Assembly (NCBI GenBank): GCA_902702965.1
Contig: CACRXP010000184.1
Location: forward strand, 536,415 to 600,414
Direction of reading: 5' to 3'
Length of the DNA stretch: 64,000 nt
From: Spirometra erinaceieuropaei
Taxonomy: Eukaryota; Platyhelminthes; Cestoda; Diphyllobothriidea; Diphyllobothriidae
A program made the position numbers and the translations under genes. The notes under the pieces were generated by a model that saw nothing but the letters and a program-made list of their open reading frames with translations, made no database searches and was not told the origin of the DNA. This document shows positions 12,086-22,850 of the stretch, one piece after another (the first letter of the stretch is position 1; every line of letters starts with the position of its first letter).

Positions 12086-12283
12086 GGAAGAGGAACCCCT
12101 CCACGATGCAGGTGAACTTGCGTTAAATCCCAGGAAGGGCGCCTATTCCCATCTCCCAGCTTTACCACTAACCATACTCCTAACCCTATCCATACCCTCT
12201 ACCATAGGTCTAGTCTTATCTCTAATCCTCATCTCCATGGAATTTAATGTAAGGCCACCTGTATTATCAAGGGTTCCTATTCC
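12086..12283. mobile_element. Small inverted-repeat element T2, copy 1
   Basis: About 46 bp at each end are inverted copies: GGAAGAGGAACCCCTCCACG at the left matches the complement of the right end, which finishes GGGTTCCTATTCC, and both continue inward through a CAGGTG...TTAAAT block. Between them is a degenerate CCCTAA-like run (about 12160-12230). Copies 2 and 3 lie at 25926-26062 and 28444-28622. The element is non-coding. Confidence 0.65.
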
Positions 12284-14260
12284 CCTTTCCAGCATATAAA
12301 TCCCCTTGTAGTGTTTACGAAATTGCCAGTTAAGCAGACCCTTACTGGTTAGTCGAGGGCAAGACCTGTGGGACCTGGGAAGATCTGTTTGTGTATGTTT
12401 ATCGCCGTACACCTCGCAGCGGTAACATTGGTTTGGGAGAAAGGCTGGTCCACGCTATATGCCATCCTTTGATAATAACTCGGGGTTCAATTATAAGGTC
12501 GGAATCCTGTGAATAATCAAGAGTACCTGTTTCAGGTTGAGTTGCTGAGGAGTATCGTGACCCGTCTTCAATAGCCGGTCCTATCTTTCTGATGTGTCAT
12601 CAGAAGCGTGTTTCTCCTCATAACCCGAACAATATCTCCCCAGAAGAACAAGATCTACAGTCTTACATCACTCCTAAAGCCACTTGCATGGCCTAAAAGA
12701 AGCTGTTTCCAGTCGTGGATTCAATTTCACAACTTCGATATAAAGTACTTAAGGGTAAATGCAATGGTTCCGGTTATTAGGCTGGTAAATTCAGTTCAAA
12801 TAATTTGTCTAATGCGGTTTGCGGAACATTATTTTGCTAGGAAACTTCATATGGGTGGGAGGTGCGGAGGGGGGGAATGCGGCCGACGTGCATGGGTGTG
12901 TGCCACTGCACACATGAAGTACACAGCGAAAAGCGTGGACTTATCAGCAAACGGAGACCTGCAACAATATCCCACGGCATTAATTCTGATGAAGCAACTA
13001 AAGTTAATATTTTCCGCCATATTGCCCTGAAGAATAACTGCTTTTGCCCAGTCATCAATGTGTTGTAAAAAATAAATCATTTGCCTAACCCACCAGACGA
13101 AGGATATGTCCAGTTCCTGGAAGAGTCTTCTATGAACATCTAGCATATGCCTGAGTAATTCCTAATGCTAGAGTACTTCAGTACGCGAAAGGCCTATTTT
13201 ATAGTTTTTTTAGATGACAGCTAATGTTCGACAAGTGTCTGATGCTCAGTCCCTATATGCACGATGACACAAAGGGTGTAAACGCCTGTCTTATTCAAAA
13301 GCAGCACCCACGGGCTATACCCTCGCTAATAACCCAGGTATCCTAGCTTCCTCGATGCCTCCTGCTTAAACAACTGTCTTCGCAGATTTTAGAACCTGCC
13401 TTTTCTTGAGGGCGGCTGTTTGATCTTCCTGATGGACACTGTACCAGCCCTTAGCAGGCCCAATAAAACATAAGTTGAAGCTGTGGTGGTATAGAAATTA
13501 GTTGCCTCCGTCTGGATTTGTAAAATTATAGTATTCCAGACTACAGTTGGTCTTTTCTCGAGAACAACCCACAGGAGTGACTTGAGCNNNNNNNNNNNNN
13601 NNNNNNNNNNNNNNNNNNNNNNNNNNNNNNNNNNNNNNNNNNNNNNNNNNNNNNNNNNNNNNNNNNNNNNNNNNNNNNNNNNNNNNNNNNNNNNNNNNNN
13701 NNNNNTCCTCACACAGTTTGTCGCATGCAGGGCGTCTAGAAGCCGCGAGGCTACGACAAACCAGCCCAGTTGAGACCCTGAGCACAGAAATCCAGTCGCA
13801 TTTTACGGTCCAAGTCAAATGAGAATGTAGAATCACATGGTCATTATATAAGTCATTGGTGTAAGAGGCAGCCGGGAAAATTCTCGAACAGACTCACCGA
13901 CATCGAAGTGGTTTGGTCACCGGCCCGAACCAGGTCCCAAAACAAGTAGCATTTCTGCCAACTTCGAGTAATGGCGGCAAAATAGGCTAGAGTGGCCGAA
14001 AAAGTTATTGAACTGGAAACGCGACCTTCATGGAGTAGGTCTCAGAAGTCGGTGACAATCGAAAGCCCCACAAAATTATCCACGAATTTAGTGAATGGGC
14101 CCCTGCAGTCGGTGACTCTGCCCGTAACGTGAATGGTGGTTTTTCTGCTGGGAACTCGGGTAACATCGAGCGCTAGCATGGGTACTCCGAGAAGCTGAAC
14201 TTCGATGGTCAATTCATCGCACCCTCGCTCTCCTCTATAGCAGAATTTCATCCCTCCGTA
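12284..14260. other. No gene recognised; contains gap 1
   Basis: Includes the 118-base run of N at 13588-13705. Open frames at 12608-13030 (both strands) and 14042-14251 show no motif I recognise. Frames spanning the N run are artefacts of the gap. Confidence 0.4.
13588..13705. other. Assembly gap (118 N)
   Basis: A run of unresolved bases. The flanks show no shared sequence that would suggest a collapsed repeat. Confidence 0.99.
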
Positions 14261-14264
14261 GTCT

Positions 14265-15000
14265 ATGAAATATCATGTGATTACTCTCAGGGTAGTCGCC
14301 CATGCAATACGAAGGCTCCAAAGCAACAAGGCCGGAAAGGACGGTACTTCCACTGAAACCTACAAGGTTTCTGTCGGACGTGTGGTGCTCTTCCTCCTCG
14401 AGGCGACTGAGCAAGCGTGTGGAGATGGGAGGTTAGACAAAGTACGAGGGGTCACTGCGGTCGTCGCTATTGTGATTTTCAGGCGATTTCGTAGTGTACG
14501 TGATTCGAGGACGCGATTCAATCAGGCCGGATTTCGAACTGGGCATAAATTCGCCGACCAGATAATCGCATTGAGACGCATTCGTGAATTCGACATGACT
14601 GTCAGCAACCGGCGCCGCCTGCCCCGTTGCCTTTGACGCAGCGTTTGATTCCGTCCATCGTTAGTCTCTGTAATGAACGACGAATCTGGTCTGAGTTGGT
14701 TTGGGCACGTACTTCATCGTTCACATCATAATCTTAGCATGGCTGCCCTCGACATGGCTCCGTTGCACACCTGCATGTGTCGAAGTAGAGGCCAATTTCA
14801 GAACCCGTCCGAAACAGCCCACCAAGACATGACAGTGATTCTTGGAACCTTCGGTATTCTTTCTCCGTCACTATAGGAGATAATGGATCCAACTCTGCAG
14901 ATCGGCCAAAGCAGATTGTCACGCGTAATGGTACTATTCGCGACAACATGGAGACCGGCCAGACCAGGCACGGTTGCAGCTGTATCACATCAAGTCAAGT
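14265..15000 (+). pseudogene. RTE-like non-LTR reverse transcriptase remnant
   Basis: The frame at 14265-14636 reads as the early fingers and palm of an RTE-clade RT: IRRLQSNKAGKDGTSTETYK, then an internal deletion, then FRSVRDSRTRFNQAGFRTGH and DQIIALRRIREF, which normally lead to the VDFAAAFDS motif; a matching block (AFDAAFDSVHR-like) is just traceable in another frame at about 14625-14660. Sequence then jumps directly to the C-terminal tail (LSWFGHVLHR at 14673 onward). The segment with the catalytic FADD box is missing, so the copy carries at least two internal deletions. The endonuclease is absent. Confidence 0.75.
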
Positions 15001-15009
15001 ATGGTTTAA

Positions 15010-15915
15010 CTAGTCCCGATCTTCGCCGCTCATGAGGGCAGCCTAGGGTTGGCTACAACCGCATATAGCAATCAACTCCACTAGTCAGTCACTTAGGATA
15101 ATCATGCTACCAGAAGATTCGTTTTGTAAAGGCGACATTGGTTACCAGAAACAACACACATGTTCTTTCTAGATATTGAGTGCCATTTCAGCCCAAAATC
15201 TCATTCAGGCTGACCAAAAACAGTTCTAGCTTAATTATATTAGATTCACAGGACTCAGGGATTTCCTTATGTAACAATAATGGTTAATAATCCAGTTTGC
15301 GTTAAAAATAAATCTTCTGCAATAAGGAGTCCAACATTCCTCTAACGAATAAGTCAGTTTTTCTGATTACCAAAAATAAGAAACTACCGGGGGCATTCGT
15401 GGGTAATATCAAGGCATCGGTCTCCTAAAGGAGCTTTATTTTTGCTAGTCCATGGTAAATCCGTTGTTTCGACCTGCCTAAGACTACCATTTCGCACAGA
15501 TTTGGGTCTAAAAACAATATGCCCTCTGACGGCGGAAGTCACTACTATCGACACCTTCAGTATCTACCTTTTTTTGAAAACCCCTTTACTGAAGCACTTC
15601 TACGCGAATATGAGAGGGGTGGCGGCCAAATCACGTGATCTCTCCCAGCCCTTTCTGGCAAGTGCTCGCATTGCTCGTCTAGCTTCCGTCGCAGCTGCTT
15701 TCATGTGTGAACCAATCAGAAGTGACATTTGATGAGATCGCTGGTGCGTGTACGCACGAAGAACAATCCACACACAACCAGCTTCCTAATTAATGCCAAT
15801 CAAGCAGAAAACACATCGTACTCGGGGTTTCGTACCAGTAAGGAAAAAACAGAAAGCATATTCCACCCCACCTAACGACTAATTGTTGAGTGCTGGGGCC
15901 GACATTTTATCAGAA
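15010..15915 (+). promoter_or_regulatory. Candidate promoter and 5' region of the HSP20-like gene
   Basis: No coding motif is seen in this stretch upstream of the first coding exon. It holds a palindromic E-box, TCACGTGA, at 15631-15638 and a CCAAT box (ACCAATCAG) at about 15711-15719, roughly 200-285 bp before the proposed ATG, in the most GC-rich part of the region. No TATA box or perfect heat-shock element was found. The promoter reading is an inference from position and two short motifs; a non-coding 5' exon here or further upstream is also possible. Confidence 0.25.
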
Positions 15916-16500
15916 ATGCACCCTGCCGCGCGTTCGTTTGGATGCTGCTGCAGGCAGCGACCCATCGGGGGTTGCTTCGGCTATGGACCTGCGGTTATGC
16001 CCATGACCTGTATGGTTCCAATGTTCTGCTCCCCTTATCCCATGGTCTACGACACTCCAGGATTAATGCCCCTACAAGTGGAACAAATGCCCTGTCAGGA
16101 ATGTGATAATTTAGCCGAAACCGAAATGCAGGAAATGATCAGGAATCAGGATTATCGTCGAATGACAGAGTCTACTGATCGCAGGAACACTTGGAGAATG
16201 ACTAACGGCACTATCAACACAGTCAGTGATTTTGAGGAGACCCAGTGGATTCCGATCGACGATACGTCAGTCTTTCAAAACCATGAGTTAATGTTCAAAC
16301 GTACTTCCTCCTTTCAAAAGAGCGTGGAGCTACCCAATGGCTGCATCATCAGTCTTAATGTCTATAAGCCCCAGGAAACAATGGTCAAGGATGATCGACA
16401 AACCCCAAACTCAGCCCAAATTAATCAAATTCAAATTTCAGGCAGAGTTAGACAGTGGAGGAGGCTGGAGAAGGTGGCTGAAGAGGTTCCTTTCGAAGAG
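15916..16500 (+). CDS. Two-domain alpha-crystallin (HSP20-like) protein, first coding exon
   Basis: Exon of 195 codons. The start is the ATG at 15916, the first in a frame that opens after TAA at 15880. It ends at GAAGAG|GTAAGT (16500/16501), a near-ideal 5' splice site in phase 0. Residues 10-63 are rich in Cys, Met and Pro, with CCC at 10-12 and eight cysteines, unusual for a small heat-shock protein. Residues 141-195 look like the first half of an alpha-crystallin domain: NGCIISLNVYKP (strands beta2-3), INQIQISGRV (beta4-5), then VPFEE at the splice site, where the SREF-type strand belongs. The domain is completed by exon 2 at 29000. If the site were unused, the frame would stop after 12 more residues. 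Known family role: ATP-independent holdase chaperones, mostly cytosolic. Function here is inferred from fold-like pattern only. Confidence 0.6.
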
Positions 16501-17233
16501 GTAAGTCCGAAGCCTTTCGTGTGGTTCTACTATCCATAAGATACGTAAGCTTTTTACCGTTTTGTACTCCCCTGGGCTTGCTCCTTTCTTTTATGAAACA
16601 GCTGCCTGAGAGCGACTGTATGTATATTGACCATTTTTGGCATATGTTTTCGATCCATTAATCTTTTGCACAAGTTTGCGTCTTCTCAGTACTTTAACAA
16701 AAAAAGGTCAGAGACACTCTAGACAGCCAAAATATTGAAATCATTAGTCTTTTTCTCCAACTGAAGAAAGTCGCGTCATTAGGTGAACGGCATCAACGAT
16801 GCGGCGTTACTGGTGAGTTCGGGATAGACCCCACTTCTACGATGTTTCGCACGCGTTCCAGGCTCAGATTAAGGTAGGAAAGTTGGAATGAACTTAAGTA
16901 TGCATTCAAACTCAAATACAAAATATACTATAACATATATACATACAAGAGAGTTAGACTACAGGGAAGAGAAGTAAATTAATACAGATTTACTTCGGGC
17001 TTATTATGAATTCCGCACTATCTGCCATCTCCCACTCCGATGTCCTAACTTGACCAAGTTTGTGCTCATAAGAAGCTTGTTTGCTGCGGAAGCCGTTGAA
17101 TCGGTGTACGCCAATTCTTACCCGAATGTATATACATATATATGGCAAACATATTATACATCTACATATATATAAAGAGCGATGAGGTTCTTCGGAACAA
17201 TTACAGCAGCGCATGTATGGTGTTTTGACAAGG

Positions 17234-18104
17234 CAACTCTACCAATTGGCCTGTACCAAAAAATGTCAACTGAAATTGTAAAATGTGTTTTTGACTAGGT
17301 AGAATGAGTTAAGCGGGGTTGTAATACTGGTAATCGTGTAGCTTTATCGCAAGATATTTCGGTTACTGCAGGATTCTGACGCTTATATAAATTCAAACAT
17401 ATTTAATAAAAAACATACACAGAGATATTTTTCTTGTGTTTATTTTTTTAAAAAATGATGTCTTCTTCAAATTTTATTCTTGATGAAAGGGCATCTTTCG
17501 GGTTTAAAAGAAATCAACAACTAGGAGATTTTGAGAACGTGAAATGTCCATTAATAGAGCATCGCACGTGTTTGTGTATTAATCTTGCTTATGAAGTGTA
17601 CAACACAGTCCATGTTCTTCGCAAAAGTTCGTGAGCCCTAAAGGATGTGTGACTTTCCTTACACAGAAAGCATATGTGTATTTGTATGTTGACCTTAAGC
17701 ACAGGGGAATCCGCAGGTGCAGTTCAAAATTATACGGGAAGTGGGAAAGTTTCTAAAACCTAAGGATGTCCTGTCTTCATGCATAAAAATACTGGAGAAG
17801 TAACTTTCTATCTAGTGAGTGCATGGAAAGTCTTTTTGCACACGTTTTTTTCTAAAATATGCTTGAATTTATTAAGCCATTGAACATCACTGGAAACTGT
17901 GCATATTACTTAAGTCGTCGTTTTTTACCAGGTATCGTATTTACAGACACGCAAAAAGAAGCGCATTCAAAAGCCGGGACCCCGGCATGGCTGAAATATT
18001 TTCGGAATATGGTGTAAGATAATAAATATTCTAACTCCAACTAAATCATCCCATCTAATCGAAAACACAGTTCAGAGTTTCGGTTAACGTTACGCCAAGT
18101 ACTG
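17234..18104. mobile_element. Foldback element M1, copy C
   Basis: The right end finishes GCCAAGTACTG then TA (18105-18106). The left end is worn and set by alignment to other copies. Inner landmarks: GGGTTGTAATACTGGTAATC on the left and the inverted CATTCAAAAGCCGGGACCCC block on the right. Non-coding. Confidence 0.6.
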
Positions 18105-19809
18105 TATATACACACTCACAGACACACCACTGACAAACTTGGACAGACCTGAGCATACATGAGAAAGGGCTTATTCCAGGTAATAACTGAGGACAAGGAG
18201 ACCCAATTGCCGAAATCGTGAGATTCATATTCTGGAGTTTCAGATTAATAATTACACCCACCATCAGAAACAGAGACTGAATGAATGAACGCATTTTTTT
18301 AACAATCTACCCTACTTTCTCTTGTAAATGAACTCTTGACCAACTGAAAACGAATGGGGGCCTCGTACTGCACTATGCGTTGAATTTTATGAAGCACTGT
18401 AGAAAATTTTTGAAAAAAATTTGAATGGAGCAAAGTAGTAGGTCAGCTTGGAAAATTTTGCTGGTGTTAAAAATATCGCCAGTTCAGCCTCTGAGTGCAA
18501 TGTTAGGTACGAAAGAACAGCTTTTCAATTGCGTACGAAAATTATACTCGATACTTTTCGAGTTACTATCAACTCCTGCGAAAGTTCGCGTGCACTTTCC
18601 GGAAAATGTATACTAATACTTAGGAAACTGTAGTCGTTTTGAAGGAAAGTAAATATTCTTAGAACAAAGCCTTTTCAAGAAAAACAGTTTAAGTTTTCAA
18701 AATCTGTCTATTTTCAAATTCTATGACACCGATAGTGTCATTCACATATCTTAGCACCCAGTAGAGTTGTTCATAAAGCATTCATTGCTGCCTGCCTCTA
18801 CTGCAATGGTCTGTTTGCGTCTGGGGGTCTCTCTATAGGAAAATATAAGATTGGGAGAGCTTTTTTCAAATGAAAATGCATAATATTCAAGTTGAACACC
18901 CTACTGACAGATGAAAATGTAGACCTCGTTTCAAAAACGCAGACATAAGTGAGTGTTTTCCAAGCTTCAACACTCAAATCCTTCAATTGCAAACATTTGC
19001 AACGAACATAAATTACCACGAACCAAATACAAAAGCACATCCTAGTGCATTCTCTTTTAAAAATACAATCAAAATTTTAGGAACATCGAAAATCAGTAGA
19101 GAAAATATACATAATCAAAGTAGCGCTCTTTTCCATAGTGCAGATTACGTCGGTGGCTAAAAGATGTTCGGAAAAATCCACCATCTTGCTCGCAAGGACT
19201 AATTTAGGACTGTGTCCCTTGGCGAATGACCACTGGTGGCGTTATGTTCCTTTCAAGCCTTTTAATTCTATAAAGTATACAGAACACGATGTTGCATCCC
19301 AAAGCAGTTTCATCGTAACCCCTTGTCTCAAACAAAATACCTAATTCAATGTTTTCTCTCCTTCTGCGCCAGAGAACCCTGTTGCCTTAGCTAAACGTGG
19401 TGTCGAGCGTGTCACAGATCATGAACATCTTACACACATTGTGTTCCTCGCTTGGATAGGGGACGGAGGGCTTCGGGGGTCATTAGCGTGCTGTGCACGG
19501 GCTCCCGCACAGTCCTCTCTCACAGTCCTAAAGGTACATCGGCAAATGGACTATATTGGCGTGGTGTGGTCTGTAATGACGGAATGAACCCGAGAGCTCT
19601 CTATGGAATGTCCAAGTTGATGCCTTGACTACAGTGGATGTGGAGGTGACCTACAAATCCGGCGAGGGGTTTGAATAACTTGATGTGTTAAGAACGCATC
19701 GGAAGGGGGCAGGGCATTAACTTCGTGGTCTCATGGTTGTTCCATTACCAGCTTCTTGCCATGTCTCCTTGACCCCCACAGTGTGTTAGGTTAGAAAGTT
19801 ATATCTTGA

Positions 19810-19990
19810 TGTTAGGGGACGCTCACCGATCGTTCATACGGAACTCACTCGTTCCGTTGTGCCTTAAGGGCTCTCTCTCTCGAGCCCAACCAGCAGCCGC
19901 ACAGCGGCGCATGATATATAGGCAGAATGATATTACCGACAAAGACAAGTTATATCTTCTCATTTCACACCAGACCATCATCGGTCTGTT
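19810..19990 (+). repeat. Interspersed repeat R4, copy 1
   Basis: Starts TGTTAGGGGACG and shares GAACTCACTCGTTCCGTTG, CTCTCTCTCGAGCCCA and CAGCAGCCGCACAGCG with 33991-34180. The TGTT start and a TATA-like ATGATATATAGG suggest an LTR fragment, but no matching second LTR or internal coding region adjoins it. Confidence 0.55.
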
Positions 19991-20991
19991 CCTCCCTCCA
20001 CTTCGGTCCAGCCGAATTTCCATTTCTGAGATCAGGGAGGACACTTGATTTCCCTTCAGTACACAGGGGGTCTCGTGCAAGTTTTCTGTTAAAGAGGAAC
20101 GTTTGCAGTTCCTATGGGCCGCAGAAGCGTTTTAGAAATTTGCGTTAGTGCCAATTTACTAAATGTCCATCCTTGGAGCAATAAAATCCAACACCACATT
20201 CAGGTACCTAGATGTTCTGCTTTACACAAACCAGAAACGTAGATCCGAGGGAGTTTGGCTAGGACGCCACATTTTGGTTCCTCCATTGGTTTTTGGAAAA
20301 TTATTATAGGAAAGGAATGGTGAGAGCTCGCCTCTTTGCTAAATATGGGTGAGTAAAACGTGGCTGTCAAACATCTGCGACAAAGTTACCTACGTTTAAA
20401 GACATCCTATGAGCCCTATAACCCCCTCGAATAAATTCAGAAAAAAAAATTCTCGGGCAATACGACTTTGCTTATTTCGTATCACGGCAGCGAGGGAACC
20501 TTTAAGTTTCCCGGAAGGAAGAAAGGGGCACTGTAACAAATGCACTGATTGAGTGCTATTTGTAAAAAAACTTTGTGGCCTTCAGTCCACTGCTATAGCG
20601 CATGCAGCGCTGCAAATAAGAATCGAAGTTTGCTAAAGAATAAAGACCAACTGCGGTTTAAAAAAAAGAATTTATTGTTCATTCTTCCAGCCGCTCAACC
20701 CAGTCCGCCTCGTTGGAGATTAAAATCCCCCAATGAGGGCTGGCACCTTGATATGCGCGCATACTCTCTCCATACGAGATGTGAAAATGTACCTGGGCGT
20801 TATTTTGGTTTCCTCCCAGCCCTCCGCCATAAAAACATAACACGATTGCGGCATCCAAATCAGTCCGCAGAATGGAGTCAAAACTCAAACAGCCAAATCA
20901 CGCGGCTGACCTGCCAGAGGTTACTTATTTGACCGGCTCCGCTCTACGTTGTCCCCGCATTGCAGCACGAAATTTAATCTACCTGGAGTTA

Positions 20992-21986
20992 CAGTAGGTG
21001 GGCTAACTCATGAAATGTCGACTGAAATTCCGGAATGCATTTTCGTTTCGAAAAGATTAATTTAGTAGGGTTGTAAAACCAATCATCTTGCAGCATAATT
21101 CTATCACAATTCAGCTACTTCAGGATGCCGGCTGTCAAAAAAACGTATTTTGGACTGCATGCAGGAAGTGCACTCTGCAAAAAATTACTACTTATGTAAC
21201 ATGCATTTTTCTCGTTGATTGTCAGTGCCCTTAAAACGTCACTTATATTTCATGGAAAACACGCATAAAAATATTCTTTCTTCTACTCATTCGGTAGCAA
21301 ATTACGTCTTCTTTCAATCTTATCCTCAACGGAAGGGTTTAAGTCGGTTTTAAAAAAATTTTCTAATGCCCGAATAATTTTAAACTCGACCTGCCGTTAC
21401 ACTTGCATTCAGGGTTTCCAAACTACAAGCCGTATAATTTCCGCGTATGGAAAAACACACATTTCTCTACGGCATTCAGAGAAAATCATATGGCGTTCAT
21501 AAAGTTTGGCAGTGGATTTGAGCCTTGTTGTTAACTTTGCAAGCAACGCTAGTAAATACAGAGACATGACGTTTTAAGAACGGCCATTTCAAGGTATTAA
21601 AAAATCTCATAATTATAAACTTTTTTAAAACCGACTTAAACCCTTCCGTTGAGAATAAGATTGAAAGAAGACGTAATTTGCTACCGAATGAGTAGAAGAA
21701 AGAATATTTTTATGCGTGTTTTCCATGAAATATAAGTGACGTTTTAAGGGCACTGACAATCAACGAGAAAAATGCATGTTACGTAAGTAGTCATTTTTTG
21801 CAGAGTGCACTTCCTGCATGCGGTCCAAAATAAGTTTTTTTGAAAGCCTGCATCCTGAAGTAGCTGAATTGTGATAGAATTATGCTGCAAGATGATTGAT
21901 TTTACAACCCTACTAAATTACTCTTTTCGAAACGAAAATGCATTCCGGAATTTCAGTCGACATTTCATGAGTTAGCCCACCTGCTG
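20992..21986. mobile_element. Foldback element M1, copy G (best preserved)
   Basis: A 995-bp element flanked by TA (20990-20991 and 21987-21988). It starts CAGTAGGTGGGCTAACTCAT and ends with the inverted version, differing by one base near the tip. The arms run inward about 360 bp (to about 21350 and from about 21625) with very few differences, including AAACCCTTCCGTTGAG on one side and CTCAACGGAAGGGTTT on the other. The centre is about 270 bp and non-coding. In single-stranded form it would make a very long hairpin. Confidence 0.85.
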
Positions 21987-22381
21987 TACATTGCACCTCA
22001 GACCTTCTCTAAAAAATCCGCACAGGGTATCTTACCTCATCGTTCGTTTACACTACTGGTCAGGTGCCGAGGTTTTACAAAATCTGCGGCTTTTTGCCCC
22101 TAGGTTAAATGCTAAGAGGAGGTTCAGTAATGATGTCTCGTGGAATGAATTTGTCTGGAAGTCGCCTCCTTATCGCATCGTACTTTCATCTAAAACATAT
22201 TTAGCCAGTGCTAACGATTGCCCAACGCAGGCGTAGGCCTTCAGCCTGGGTCTGCAGCCTACGGCACGTTAAATAAGGGTTCGTAGTTTTTGCGCATCCT
22301 GAGGTCCAAAAGAATAAGCCCACAACTGCTGAAATGACTCTTGCATCCCCAAGTAAACTAAATGAGAAAAAAACATTTTAA

Positions 22382-22850
22382 CAAATCCAAACCTCAGCAA
22401 CAGCACCTTATTCATAACCTTAAATAAGTCACACCTGCTCGTTCGAACAAGGCGGTCACCTGGTCCCCAAGGCGGTGGAAGTGCGCTACAGGACGAGATG
22501 TTAATGAGATCAGTTCAAGGCCAACTGACACGTCCCATGTCCTGGTAAAACCAGGTTCACCGAAACAAGGGCTCAGTTCTTCGACTGGGCAATACCTCCC
22601 TAACATTAAGCATAGCTTAACATCGGGTCCTGGTGCTAAATTCACCGCTCTTCAGACCGCCACCTCCAAGTAAGCAGGCGTCCGTTGCAGACTTCTAAGC
22701 CCTACCAGAGGCGTGACTTCTTCGTTATAGCTGGCAGACTCTGTAGAAGGCCTTCTTTTTAAAAGTCAGGAAGTGTGTGAACATCACCATGACCAGTTCA
22801 GTCTGACTTTATGAGAAATTGGCCTCTTGCACATGCCAGATCGTTACAGT
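22382..22850 (-). repeat. Interspersed repeat R3, copy 1
   Basis: Inverted match to 33491-33943 over about 460 bp. Shared landmarks are GGCGGTCACCTGGTCCCCAA, ACGAGATGTTAATGAGATCA and GATCTGGCATGTGCAAGAGG (the last given in the orientation of the other copy). Both copies keep a short parallel open frame (SVGLELISLTSRPVAHFHRL), which hints at a worn coding origin. The family is not recognised. Confidence 0.7.

Noticed and set aside
13389..13836. Open frames crossing the first N run
   Set aside because: Produced by the gap; no motif on either side.
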